From contig NC_134833.1 in the NCBI RefSeq assembly GCF_004210375.1, forward strand, positions 44,882,782 through 44,946,781: a DNA stretch of 64,000 nt, given 5' to 3'. The stretch is from Tachypleus tridentatus (Eukaryota > Arthropoda > Merostomata > Xiphosura > Limulidae). Position numbers and translations under genes: made by a program. Under the pieces are notes generated by a model. It had not been told where the DNA came from. It was given only the letters and a program-made list of their open reading frames with translations, and did no database searches. Shown here in pieces: positions 21,270 to 34,147 of this stretch (its first letter is position 1; each line of letters opens with the position of its first letter).

Positions 21270-24200
21270 TAAACTGAAAATATATTTCTGAATAGATACT
21301 TACGTCTCTCACAAAAATCTTTCTGGATTAGTACTTCTCTCTCTCTCAGTACAAACTTTTCACTCACCACTAGCCTCGTAATCCCTCCAATCTTCTGTAT
21401 ATCAACATGCAAATTATCATGGATTAACTCTCCACCAGTAGGAGTGTAACACTACCCCTATCATAACCAGCATTCTCTCTAACAACAGTAAAGTGTTGCT
21501 AAAATAAAAGGATGGAAATATGGATGGACCCAAAAATGTATTCATTATTAATAGGACCCCTAACTGATTAGTAGCTAGAGCACCACAGACTATATACAAG
21601 TGTTTGACCTCAATCAACATCTGACAGCATCTGGAATTTACATCAGGTCTGTCATAGGAAGATGGTGCTCAACGTTTTGCCTTGAAAATTAGTACTATAA
21701 ATAAAAATAAGCTTCCTTACAAGACATCTCTCCATGTGTGCTTCTCCAACAAGACCAAAACCTGCTCCACTGAAAACCAACACCCATCAGATGGAAGGAA
21801 ATAAGGAAAGCCCATGATATGTTCATCTCCAGTCTGAAATGTGACAGCATAGGGAATGTATTGTCCAGTCCATGATAAGAACAGGGTACCCAGCTTTGCA
21901 CACATGGGAATTCATGTGTCTTGTCCAGCTTCCAACCAATACAAGATCCCCAGGAACTGAAATCTAGTGGACAACAGGAAGAGGGACCACAATTTGGGAT
22001 TGCATCTACAGTCCAAAAACTGGCATAATTGGGAATTCATTGTCTAATCCATGGTAGGAAAAGGGTACCATATGAGAACTTACATGGTTAAACTATCTCC
22101 AACTAGCACCTGATCCACTGGAAACTCAAATCTGGAAGATAGAAGAAAAGAGGAATATCTCAATCAAAGGAGCAAAGTGCAAAAGATATGTATAAAAATT
22201 TGGAGAGTTACAACCAATATTTGGCAGTATCTAGAATTGTGCAATAGGTCTGTGTTAGGAAGGGTGTCACATCATTAACACCAGTGGAATGCCACCAGCC
22301 TACTCTTATGTGAGTGACAATATGCACACTCAAGAGGACAAAATCAATGGTCCACCACTTCTCCACAAAAAGAAGTGGGAAAAATGCATTAGAGAACCTA
22401 GAGAATAAAAACATTGGAGACAATTCAATGAGTTATTACATACCTTATTTTAAAAAGCATGGCTATCATGTGAACAGAGTTGATCAACCAACACCACATG
22501 GCATTTGGAGTTGTACATCGGATCTACAGTAGGAAGAGACTCAACACCAATGAGTCTCAGATATGAGCAGTAATTTCTGTCTACTTTACCCATGAAGGCC
22601 ACAAATGTATGGTCTGGAATGATTATGAATCCCAAATCCATGAGATGCGTCTATGATTCTGTGATGGGTTACACTGTTTTAAATATGTGATACTGATGCA
22701 TAGATGACAGTTAGATGAAGTCAAACAACCAACATATACTGGCATTTGGAATTGTACAACATGAAACAGATGGCAAACATCCAAAGAAGACACAACTGTA
22801 AGGGAATGTGTGGGGAAAAAATCACAGGAAAGGGTAGGATTCAAATGAAAAAACAAATTGACACAGAAATTACTAAAGAACACAGCAGGTGTGTTACAAA
22901 TCCTAAAGCCCTAGCTGCATAAACGAATTGTACAAGAGTATATTGGAACTGCAGGTGAAAGAAGAAACAAACATGGCAATACCTGATCACAAAACACATC
23001 AGAAAAACAGTTACAACAAGTCATCAACATTCAGAATTGGGACAGCAACTAAAAAAAAAAGAAAGAATCCACCAACAAAGGTTAAAATGAAGAATTATTA
23101 AAAACATAAAGGGCAACATGATGGTTCCAAATCCTGGAGTAAAGATGGGAGTACAAGGAATGAAAATGAATAAAACCATATAGCCAGGTTACAATAATGT
23201 AACATAGAAGCAAAACTGGTAACCTGAAAATGAAAAATGAAGCCACCCAAAAGCCAGCAATATGGAAAACAGATAGGTCCCCAGTAGAAGGCTAAGTGAA
23301 AATAGGGCAGCATGAGGAATAGGAGTAATGAAGAGAAAAGAAACTAGGTATATAGATTAACAGTGTGATGTATATCAACAACTCTAGGAAACTGTCAAAG
23401 AAGAAGGATGAACTAGATAGGAAAACCAAGGAAACATTATGTCTGGAAAAACATGACCTTCTAGCAAGAAAGAAGATAAAAGTCACACATAAAGAATGAA
23501 AGGATGGATGTCACATTTCAGGGTATAGCTGATAGAGGAGCTGAAGAGAGATGAAGCAGCAACACCAAAAAATCATTACAAAAATAAAAGTCATGTTAGA
23601 GTCAGTCAAGATGGAGCCACCACCTGAACACAACACAGAGAATTATGAACTATTAAGAGCAGAAGAGGAAGAATACAAAATGGTGAACATCTATGCAGGA
23701 ATAACTTGTCCAATCCAAACAGTGAGTGTCCACTGCACCTGCCAAGGAATGAGGTACAGAAGAGCAAAAATGGGTAAGGTTTATATTAAGATGAGATGTA
23801 AAAAGTCCAAACTGGGGAAACCCCAAAGAGCACATATTAAAAAAAAATTAAAGGACCCAAAGATTATCCTTCAGAAGAATCCTGTTGGGACAAGATAACA
23901 AATGTATGACCTGATTCGAAGTCTCCCAAAAATGACATGCCGACAAAACGATTTAATGACAGTAGGTTCAAAATTCAGGAAATACAAAATTTGCAAACAA
24001 AGGACTCTCAGTCATATACCCCTAGGTATGGTGATGTAGGACCCTACTACAGAAATGTTGGAGTAAAACATCACCGTCTTGTCATAAAAAGCCAGTAGGA
24101 AGGAAAATACTGTTTGACAAAGAGCAAGAAGTGATAATAGAGTTATATAGAGAGCAAAGTCTAAACAAGTTCTCCAAAATCTTCCAAGTTTCAAGACATG

Positions 24201-26330
24201 CTCCCCAAATGGAGAAAGAAGCATCTGTAAAAATGACAATCCAAATTAGAAGAAAGAAGAGGAACCCTGTGATTAAATAGTGGTCCTATCAAACTAACAG
24301 TCAGTGCAAACTATAAATAATGAGAAATGGTAAGAGAAACATCCAGGGAATTACAAACAAAAAAATATTTGGTGAACCAAAAAACCCACAGAGGATAGTG
24401 CATGTTGGTACAACCAACAGGAACTAGATCTACAAGGGAAACTCACATCCCCAAACGAAAAAGAACTTCAATGCAAAAATGAAGGTAGAACATGAGAAGT
24501 CACCCAAAGGACATACCACAGCTCTAGATCAAAGGAGGGAAGGTTGTTCCCAACCAAAAATTGTGATAAAAACACACTAAGAAAAACAGAATCTGATCAG
24601 GTATGAGATGCTAAATCTTCACTTTGATGAGCTAACCCACACAGGCAGCTTTCCAAAGAAACTGAATATGTAAAGCAGATATGACCAGTGAAGAAGATAT
24701 AAATATCCAGTCATTCTAGAAATCATGTACACTAAGTTCAGAGAAGGAAGCTGATGAGCAAAGGTTTAGACCACTCAACCAAACACAGAGGGAGCACAAA
24801 TGAGACCAAACAAAAACATGCTAAACTGAAAACATACACACAGGTGAAGAAAAAGAAATGTCTAAATGCTGGAGAAACAGAAAAATTACAGGTATCCCAT
24901 ATGTTAACCTATGCAATTCACCAAACAGGTGCAAAAATTCTTGAACAAGAATGATCTCCACACAGTAGGGACCATGGAGAAAAAGGACATGTACCACCTC
25001 TCACTGATGCTGGGAAGAAACAGGATCCCACTGAGGATGAAACAAAATGGACTGCGACATAACGGGGAGGGAATAGTGAAAATGGAGTTATGGAGGCCTG
25101 CTGAAACAGCACTAGTCTTCAAATAGTAATGAAAACTACCAACATCTCATGATATAAAAAAGGTGCCATGTTCAGTGCATGCAATGAAAATGAGGATAAA
25201 AGTACCCTAAAGAAAACAAGATCCAATCTTACATTTGTCAAATGGTGTTGAAGAGGAAATGCATGCCACTGCAGCAAAAAGTGTTGATTATGACTTACAT
25301 AAAAACAAATACTGAAACTATAAAACCATCCTAACCAAAATGCAAAGGGAAACTAAAGCATGGATTATAATTGATAATGTAACACATAAACAAGAAAGTT
25401 TCAAGAAGGAAATCCAATTAAAGAATCAGAGTCCAAACCCCACATTGGAAAAACAATCCAAAACATATGAGATGAATTATGGTAAATTGAATGAAAAAAG
25501 AAAAAACATGATAGGCAAACATACACAGAGGACAAAGCATTCCAACCACTGAATACACATGAACCCTAAAATAATGAATATGAACTCTATTATCTGGATA
25601 AAAGGAAAAACCAAATAACACTAAAAGAGGGCATGGGTAAAAATCCAAGGAAAAGGGAGACAAAGATAACAAAAATAACATACCCAAGGAAACAATGGCT
25701 ACAAAAGGTAAAGGAGGTCAAGGTAAGACTCCCCAAAAAAGATACATGATGGAAAAACATATTCTGGAGGGTAAAAATAAACTGCACTAACTCACATCCA
25801 CTCATTCAGACACATCTAAGTGCTGAAATAACAGGCTGCTCAACAGGTTATACAGAAAGTTACCAAAATTGGTACAATTTCTGACAGAACATAATCATCA
25901 TGCTTGGGGCTAATAATTGTGTTATTGCCACCATAAATATGAATGAGAAGTCTGTTATAGCACTGATATCAGTGGAAGTTGTGATTACCTGAAATTCTGA
26001 GTGCATAACTCACGAAGCTGAAAACAAAAAAAAAGTAGAAGAGGTAGGTTAGATAATGTAATTTAAATTGCAATTCTCCATCACAAAATGGAAAAAATGG
26101 CACTAACTAGACAACACTTAAAAGTAAAATCTTGTGGACATAAACACTAAATTGTGAATGAAAACATACACGTCTCTAGAGTTAAATTACCAACCGAGAA
26201 ATGATTAACAGATGCATTATTATAGAGGGTGATAGTTATGATAGGGGTAGTATCACACCCCCTTTTGGTGGAGGGTCACTGCACAATCATTTGATAGAGG
26301 GTGGTGCTAATCAAGGGAGGTAAGATATAG
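21270..26330. mobile_element. ~5 kb non-coding insert splitting a CR1 copy; inverted sequence near both ends
   Basis: The two halves of one minus-strand CR1 remnant flank this block, so it looks like a later insertion. Near the left end (about 21428-21465) and right end (about 26235-26275) lie inverted copies of a CTCCACCA-x-x-AGG-G-GTGT-A-ACTACCCCTATCATAAC pattern, as expected for (sub)terminal inverted repeats. The interior has no recognisable protein. The left part contains ~175 bp degraded tandem units. From 22.8 to 25.8 kb it is strongly purine-rich on the plus strand, which creates long F/L/S-rich chance frames on the other strand. A 115-codon lysine-rich frame at 23551-23898 is probably chance. 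Exact ends and target duplication were not resolved. It could be a non-autonomous DNA element, a fold-back, or a satellite-bearing insertion. Confidence 0.5.
21742..22150 (+). repeat. Degraded tandem repeat, ~175 bp period
   Basis: Related blocks start at about 21742, 21928 and 22098 (CTCCAACAAGACC, CTTCCAACCAATAC, CTCCAACTAGCACC, each followed by ATC-C/CACTGG-AACT). A second block, TTGTCCAGTCCATGATAAG then GGGTACC, recurs 177 bp later as TTGTCTAATCCATGGTAGG then GGGTACC. A looser relative (CAACCAA...GGCAT-TGGAATTGTAC-A...AGGAAGA) recurs at about 22211, 22485 and 22727. Non-coding. Confidence 0.6.
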
Positions 26331-26625
26331 TATTGGAAATTTGTACTTATGTCTGTTAGTATTACCATTTTCACCATTAAATATCAAAAATGGTGATATA
26401 TCAACCCTATCAATTTCCTTAACAGTGTTAAAATCCTCATTCAGATTTCCTCTTAACTTTTTTTACAAGAAAATATAATTTCCAATAGTTTAAACTTTCA
26501 TTATATAACATCCTTTCATCCCAAGTATCATCCTTGTAGCCCTCTATTGAACCCTTGCAAAAATTTAATATTCTTTTTAATATAAGGATCCCAAGACAGT
26601 GTTCCAGACTTGGTTAGGCCAGTGA
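26330..26625 (-). pseudogene. CR1-like remnant, 5' part of the split copy
   Basis: Minus-strand sequence reads as the conserved CR1 C-terminal region before the break: PSLEHCL-like, RMIPGMKG-like, then EIDRVDISPFLIFNGENGNT and NRHKYKF. The next expected segment is found at 21265 going left, not here. Stops and frameshifts are present. Confidence 0.75.
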
Positions 26626-27084
26626 TGTACCCATGTTTCATATGTGTATGAAAAGTATAAACACTGTGAATATATGTAGTATAGTTGTGACATTCACAAA
26701 TCATAATAAGGAATTAATATGGTTGAACACTTAACTGAAAGGTGGTCAGAATAAAAATGAGTTTGAAAACAATTATTTAGTGGAGCAAGAATAGTGCATA
26801 AAACCCTCATGGAAAACAGTTGCTTCCTGTGGGACAAAGATGAAATTCATTATGCCTGTGCATAGTTACTCAGCATGCACAGTCTGAGACTAAGAGACAC
26901 CACTGATGTCATACATGACTTTACTCAAAAATACAATTAGCTAGTGATAATGTGAAAAGTTATGTGTTTAGAATGCTGGAAATATTGGATTCCACTGAAA
27001 TGCATGGTATAGTTGTGTAACCCCACTACAAGAAAGAATAAACTACAAATCTATGTAGGCATTGGGAATGGTCATATATTGTAA

Positions 27085-27170
27085 ATAAAAGAATCAATGA
27101 TGTGGTTTACAGAATACAAAAGAAAAGGAAGTCCAAGCCAAACTTCATACACCATGATCATCTTTAGAAA
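27085..27170 (+). pseudogene. Gypsy-like integrase C-terminal fragment
   Basis: The plus strand reads DVVYRIQKKRKSKPNFIHHD followed by HL and a stop. This matches the Y-R-I-Q-x(n)-K-P-x-x-x-H-x-D/N-R-L-K pattern that ends integrases of Gypsy-type retrotransposons. Short, but distinctive. It lies 1.2 kb before, not after, the integrase core remnant at 28.4 kb, so it is from another insertion or a rearranged one. Confidence 0.6.
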
Positions 27171-28369
27171 TATATCAATGACAGAAAGGCCCACTGTATA
27201 GTTTTAGAAAACTTGCCTGTGGAAAGTCAATCTGCTGAAGAACTTGGGGTTTATGTTGAACTTACTCCCAGAGGACACAGATCACTAAGGAAAGATTCAC
27301 TAGTAGATACAATTTACCAGGAAGAATTCTCCCAGTGATAAGACATAAAGTGATACCAAGATATTATCCTATCTGTGTACCACAACCTGTGGAAAAGTAT
27401 ATCACCTAAAGATTTAGTAAATAAACAGTTTAATGTAGTTTTATTTGTATATTAAATTTTTTCAAGGGACTTCACAAGTCTAGAAAGGGCTGTGGTGTAA
27501 ACTACATTTTCAACGTTTTAATTTTAATGTTTGTTAGAGAATGCATGAGAAGGCTCATGCAAGTTATGAATAAAGATATTCTGTGAAATATGTAAAAACA
27601 TGGGTACAATATAAACATGATTAATGAGAGGTGACTCAGTTTGTTCAGTATTAGAAGTAAAAGTTATTGCATCTGTGATTAATATTCTGTAATTAAGTTT
27701 ATAAGTTAAACATACTTTAGTTTTCAAACATTTCTGTTGAATATTATTTAAGTGGCTGTATTTAAATTTAGTCTGAGAATAAATGTAGTGTGTGATAAAT
27801 ATTACTGATGTATCTAAAAAGTAATCAATTCATTGTTACCTAAAGTGGACTTGAAATTACTTTCATCAAATTATCCAAAATACCTGCCCAAGAACAGAAA
27901 ACATTATGACAATGTTAAGAAAATAATTTCACCATGAATAAATTACACAGGCTTACAAATTTAAACCACATAAAAGTCATTTTGGTTTTAATAACAGATT
28001 TTCCATAATTTAGCTAAATAGATTTTAAAAAATAATATTAATTTCTTTTCTATTACATTAGGATTTCTTACAAATTGGAAGGAAAAAATTCTCACTTAGA
28101 TCAAATTTACCAAAATTTATCAAATATAACAGAATATGTTTGAGTCATCTACACAACCTCTAGTTGTCACACTGTTGAATAAATAATATTGAAAAGAAAC
28201 AGAAATAACATACACTGTGTTTTTTGTGGGTTCTAAGATGATCAATAAAACCCTTACATCATGATTGGTCTAGAAGAATCTAGAGCCAGTGGTTGTCAAC
28301 ATTTAAAGCATAACAAAGTGGGACCAAATTTCAATGAAAATTATTCACTTACATAAAAGTACATATAAC

Positions 28370-29050
28370 ATATTGTGAAAAATGTACTTGTGCTAATGTT
28401 CAGTGGTGGTTATCCTAACCACATCTAAGTCGAGCCATTCAATGCTGGTGTAAATACTGTATGGCATGTGGCACCGTAAAGAAAGACTGACCTGAACAAG
28501 ATAACCCCTATAGTGTGTAGAAAAAAGTTGCCTACACGTACTTACTATCATTGACTACTTCCCAAAGTGTACTGAGGCTTATCCACTGGTTGAAAAATCT
28601 GCACAGTCCATAGGTAATGGACTGGCAGAGTTCTAAACAGTCCAATTCTGAACATCTGAAGAGATCTGTATGTTAATTTTAAATCCAATTGTTCTCAGAG
28701 TTATGTAAAGTGTTAAATATAGTGTTAAATATAGTGAAGATGTAAACTAAGCTTTATCACCTTAGTCCAATTAATTAGTGAAAATGAAAAGTGTGACTTA
28801 GACATTCAGATTCATGCTTCTTAAATCTGTTAACCCAGATCAAGTTGTCAAAATGGTGTATCATGCAATTTAACAGAGAAGAATGGATTTTTCACCAAAT
28901 ATGCTAATGTTTAGTCAAGAAGTCAATATTCCATAATTTCTACATATATATGTGGAGTGTACTAAAATTTGGACTACTTGATGTGCATAAGTACGTGTAT
29001 CAAAAACTAGGTAAAATCACCATATGACAGAAATACTATGATGAGACAGT
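28370..29050 (+). pseudogene. Gypsy-like integrase core remnant
   Basis: In order on the plus strand: a zinc-binding-type stretch (AIQCWCKYCMACGTVKK, about 28430-28485), the core start LTIIDYFPKCTEAYPLVEKS (about 28540-28605), a SELCKVLNI-like stretch (28700), a YHAI...DFSPNMLMFSQEVNIP-like stretch (28858-28935) and QKYYDETVKEWMW near 29030. These match successive blocks of Ty3/Gypsy integrases. Multiple stops and shifts mean it is inactive. No LTRs were recognised around it. Confidence 0.75.
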
Positions 29051-29828
29051 AAAGGAATGGATGTGGCAAAGTTGAGAGCTGATGTGGTGCTAAAACCTGG
29101 TGGACCCCATCTATTGATTTGATTAATTGTTTCATTAATGCATGAATAAATCATCATATGTGTTGGTTGGCTGTATCCGTACCTGACCAACGAACCTCTG
29201 AGAAGAGTGGACCTGAGAGAAAATGTAGTTGTTAAAGATGAGTCAAATGAGGAAGTGCTAAATTTAGAAGAGAGACTCAGCTGTGATGGTCCACATAACT
29301 GAAAAAAACTACCTTTTATTCAGTATAGTTGGAAGTTAACCTTAAGAAAGAACTAGTACAACTATTAGGTTGAATGACTGATGACTGAAATGAAGAAGTG
29401 ATCCTTCCTTTCCAAGGTATTAAGTGATGTTCACCATGCAATGTGTATGCTATATTGTGAGCTATCCACTTGATTATCATAAACCTGAAATGGCTGGCAT
29501 TACTAAATACAATACCTAGTGTATCACCAGTTTGTAGAACTGAAGATTATAACTAGAAGTTTGAAAACTTAGCTGACAGTGTTGCAATGCTCACTTTCTA
29601 AGTTATTAGATATTACTGTCAGATACAGTATAAGTACTACTTTTTATGATTACCACTTGATAATATAAAGTATGGGTGGTTTATTAATTTCAAAATTAAC
29701 GACTAAAATAAATTTCTGACTTTGCAACCCTTACTTTTTGAGCGATAGAGCAAACTTGCATGATAAGAGTCATCCCTAGGATATTGGATGTTATCTATTC
29801 AGTTAATACTTTTTAAGATGGCTAATGC

Positions 29829-29892
29829 CAGTAGATATACAACCTAATGCATCTGCAGATCAGTAGATATACTATCTAATGCATCTGTAGTC
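29829..29892 (+). repeat. Two-copy 32 bp tandem repeat
   Basis: CAGTAGATATACAACCTAAT then GCATCTGCAGAT at 29829-29860 is repeated as CAGTAGATATACTATCTAAT then GCATCTGTAGTC at 29861-29892, with few mismatches. Confidence 0.85.
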
Positions 29893-30321
29893 TGAACAAC
29901 CAAAAACGATAATTAAGAGTTCAGAAACATAGTCAAAAGGACTTTTGGACCTATGCTTTCAGAGTTACTAAATGATTTTTTCTAAGGCAAAATATCAGAG
30001 GCTTTCTTGATCTAGCACAGTTAGGAATAATTCCATAGAAAATACTTCATAATCTTTTTTTTTTGCCATTAAATTAAAAGGTAACAGAGCTTTTCTACAA
30101 AGAGTGAAATAATTGTGTTTTCATGATTATATATTAACATGCAATAATGTTTTGTTTTAACATGCAAATTATATTATTGTTTGTTGAAAAATTTGGCATT
30201 ACAGTTATCTGTCTTGTTAATTATTTTAAAGAGTGGGTATTATATGTATTAAGAGTAACTTGGTAACAAATCTAAGGGAAATTTTATATACTAGCATCAT
30301 TTGTTGAAATCTAATGTAGTT

Positions 30322-30441
30322 ATTGTTTGGAGATAAGTACAAACCTATAGAATAAGCCATCTGTGCTCTGCCAACCAAAGGTGTCAAAACCTGGATCTAG
30401 CATCATAACTCTATAGGCATAACACTGTGCCACTGGGAGGC
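30322..30441 (-). repeat. tRNA-derived SINE, family C (CCCAGTGGCACAG head)
   Basis: Reverse complement starts GGCCTCCCAGTGGCACAGTG, then a diverged B-box-like CCAGGTTTTGACACC, then GGCAGAGCACAGATGG and TTTGTACTTATCTCCAAACAA. The order matches a tRNA-headed SINE with an A-rich tail. It lies in the same orientation as the host adhesion gene. Confidence 0.75.
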
Positions 30442-31562
30442 CAAGTCTAATGTGATCAGTTTGATAAATAGCTTGACACATAGTACAGTAAGTGAGGCAT
30501 TTTGGAGTCATATAGTCTCTTCATTAAGTCAGTAAAGAGTCTGATATCAGAAAAACAACTTGATTGTGTAACCTAATATCTGAATAGTCACACCTGTGTC
30601 CAATAGTGCTGGGATTAGTGAAATGTTTTGTACAAGTGGTTAATCAACCACTAATAAAAATCAATACACAGACTGTTAATACATGTTTTAATTGGACCAG
30701 TATGACAATATTGGCATATACAATAATAACAATAAGAATATTTACTTCTAATTAATGAGAAATTTGAGCTGAGAGGTGCAGTCAGGCAAGGTCTGTAATT
30801 ATTTACTTTGAGATGTCTGAAAAGAAAAATGCATGAATTTAACAGCTTGCAAGTGGCAATCACCTAACTAAAAAAAAAATTGCTACCAGACAGTAACTTT
30901 AGAAAGAAATCCCAAAACAATTATAAAACAATTAGATATTGTATGTGGGCCATGTTAGGGATCAGGAAAGTGAATACCAGTGATGTAGTGCTAATTTTTA
31001 GGCACAATGTAAAAGCTGAAATGAGCCTAAACCTCCTGAAATGGCACCTCAAAGTATAAAATTTTCCATAGAAATAACTAGAAAAGAAGCATACACTTGC
31101 CAAAAAATAGTTCAGTATGGAAAACCAACTTAAAATTGTTAAACCCTTAAATTCATTTGGAATACTTATTTCCAAAGGTATCAACTCATCAAATCATATC
31201 TGCATGATACAATTAACACAGAATAATAGAATACTAGTGAGAAAGCTAACTAATCTGACTTTCACAGCTTTATTAAAAAAACAAAAAACAACCAGCCCAT
31301 AACACTGTACTTAAGCACTTTAAAGAATAAACTTTTTCAATGAATATGATGGGGAAATAAGTGTACACTTGAAAAGAATAAAATAGTAAGGGGAACCAAT
31401 TTATAATTTACTTGTCACAAAATGTTCTGGCCCAAAACCAGTTTTTTTAACCCACAAACCCACTGACAGCTCTTGATTCTGAAGGTACCATCTCAACCAA
31501 ATATATATTTTTATGACACACCTGCCTAACACTGATGGGTTTTTCACAACTCTTGCATCAGT

Positions 31563-31860
31563 TCTCAGGTAAACTGGGTCCTTCTGTCATTCACGGCTTA
31601 TTTTAAAATGTCTACTCCTCAAAACACTCTAGGTGCTAGTGATCTGATCAAGTCTACAACTACTCTACTAAATGGCTCTTCCATGAGAGAGATCTCACCT
31701 AATGGCATCTTTGCTACATTCCCTGTAGATGTTGCACTTTGGCAGATGTCACATGTATGCAGAATCTGGTCATATATCCAGCAATCAACTTCCAGCTAAT
31801 GGAAATTGCAGGTGATTCTGTCGATTGTCTTCTTTGCTCCTAGGTGTTCTCACACAATCA
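31563..31860 (-). pseudogene. Gypsy-like integrase remnant (zinc-binding region)
   Basis: Minus strand reads EHLGAKKTIDRI, then a histidine- and cysteine-bearing segment ending in ILHTCDICQSA, then AKMPLGEISLMEEPFSRVVV and DLIRSLAPRVF. This is the H-x(n)-H...C-x-x-C zinc finger of a Gypsy-type integrase plus the start of its core. A TQFT-x-ELMQ-like block follows at once, so roughly 50 residues of core are deleted. Confidence 0.75.
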
Positions 31861-32179
31861 ACTCTGATCTGTTTAACATCCCCATTTGATCTGATACAGC
31901 ACTCTCTTCTGGCCCTCTATTCAATAAGTCCCTTTTCCCTTGGTCTTGTGCTTGACTTCCTTCAAGGCAATGTCCTAAAGTTTCTACAATGAAGAGTCTT
32001 TCTTCTGAGCTTCCTTCAGCTTCTGTATATCTTCATTTAAAATTCAGCTTTTCATGACTTGCAGGGACTTGATGTCTTACTTGCCTTTCTTTTCTTGAGT
32101 TAATGTGTTGATTCCAGATGCCTTATCAGTCTTCTTGCTGTTTAGATTACCAAAGCTTCTGCTTCTTTGTATATTACCA

Positions 32180-32460
32180 ATCCCAAAGTCACCAGTGTGT
32201 ACTTTTTCACACATGGTCTTCAGGTCTCCCAACATGTCGTGGAAAAGTTGTGCACTGTCCCTTTACTCTGCATATACAGATGCACCTTGCCTGTCATCTG
32301 ATCATCAAATATTACAATGGTTCTCACAGGAGACTAATGCACCCAGTGTTATGTTTCACTTTCTTGTCCCTGACATAGCCTTCACCTACTGGCATGATGT
32401 GATTTGTTGGCACCTCTCGTTGTTTGTCACATACTCCAATCACTACTAACACTGTTGATC
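32180..32460 (-). pseudogene. Gypsy-like aspartic protease-region remnant
   Basis: The minus strand contains KKVKHNTGCISLL where a retropepsin-like D-T-G-C/A motif is expected (aspartate replaced by asparagine). After a frameshift, a DDQMTGKVHLYMQSKGTVHN-like stretch follows, matching the segment after the active site in this Gypsy subgroup. It is followed about 300 bp further along the minus strand by the integrase remnant at 31563-31860, so both are probably one decayed element lacking RT and RNase H. Confidence 0.5.
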
Positions 32461-34147
32461 CACACCCTAATTTGGGCTGAATATCAGTTATGCACTGCTT
32501 AATCATGACAATAGCATTTCCTTCTTGTAGCATTTCTTCTGGTTGCAATATCCATTGTGGGAGTTACACTTTTCTTTTTTCTTGCCAGAACTATCTTTAA
32601 AGGTAGCTCAAAATGCTTCATGTTGAGAGTTCTACTGTTGCTTGTTGATGACAAACTTGCTCTCACTTACAATGTACCCCATTTCATAATGAGCACAGCA
32701 TCACTTCTCCTTTTTTCTGTTAACCTCTTGTTACCTTTCGTGGCATCCTGCTTCTGGTCAGCTACTCCTGCTTTTTATTTCAACTGATTTTTCTTAGAAT
32801 TACCAGTTATATTCATTCTAGGGGTTTCCAAATATTATTCTGGATTTTGGATCATCTCATTCACATCTTATGTTTCTCTCTCTTTTAGGAACAATGAAAT
32901 GTCAATAGAACATGTAATCATGTACTGTTCACATATTACTAGATCTGACTGTCCTTTAAAAACTGTCTTTACACAGAGTCATATCTGTCTACCTTGTGTA
33001 GTATCACTGAAGATGTGCCACAAATTGAAATATAATTTCTCCAGTATCAGGTTTCACTTTGAACTTACAACAAAACCTTCTTCAGTAAGTTCATAATATT
33101 TCAACAAGGCCACCAATTTTAATTTGCCAGAGTCCATGACATCCTTTGGTGCCCTGACATTTTATCAAATTATGTTCTGAAGTAACTGAACCTGCTTGCA
33201 TTAACTTTGAAGAAAAAAAAAACAATTATTTAATGCTCTAATTACAACTATGATAACCAACTGTGTAATGAACATTATTTACATTTGACTTGTTTTACAA
33301 TATCATTTTAAAAGGAGAGGACTGTGTGTTGTTTGTTTATTGTTGGAATGTATGGCCAACAAGTCACAGGTACTTAATGTAAAGAATCCAGCTCATACAT
33401 AAAACCTGACACTAAATGACTTAACATGGAAAGGCACACACAATCATCCATTGTTACTGAATTTTAGTAATATTAGCAGAATTACTGGCATCAAAGGTTA
33501 AAATTCCAAATCTGCAGCATAAATTCTTTATACATCTGGATAACTCCAGCACAATTTAAGTACACTTGTAACATGACTTCCACTATCTGAAATTCATAAA
33601 CTTTTCAATTAGTCCTTTACAAATATTCTAACTGGTCCTCCTGGGAGTTCAAGTGGTCCTTATCAGCTTTCAATGGTTCACTTCAAAAATGTGTGTACAT
33701 ATATATATTTGTCAATTACAAATACATATTGCATGTATGTTTAACATTAAACAAAATGTTTTATCTGAAAACAAGAATTTTTTTATTTTATCACTTTTGA
33801 AATGAACATAATTCTTATATTAATTCAAATAAACATATAACAAAAAGTACAGCATTGCTATTTTAATACTGATCAAAATACAAGGTCTTTCTCCATTGAG
33901 ATACCAATATTTATCATACTTTGTTTGGATTGATCCCATTATTTACATCTCCAGGAATCTCTTTTTCATATTAAACATCCTATAGATTCTTAAAATGTTT
34001 AAAAATAGCCCAGAGATCTCCAAAAAGCTAGAAGCTACACTTGGGGGATTGAAGTAAATAAGATATTTTAACAAGACAGAAAAAAACTATGGCTGTAGGA
34101 AAAAAAAAAAAATTATCAAAATTTATATTTGATGGTAAGGTAAAATA

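Noticed and set aside
23551..23898. 115-codon plus-strand frame, lysine/glutamine rich, with a few cysteines
   Set aside because: Lies in the purine-rich block where such frames are expected by chance. No recognisable domain, no splice or promoter context.
25418..25805. Long F/L/S-rich minus-strand frames (also at 247-549, 22623-22883, 23098-23486)
   Set aside because: They mirror the T-depletion of the plus strand. Hydrophobic low-complexity translations without family features.
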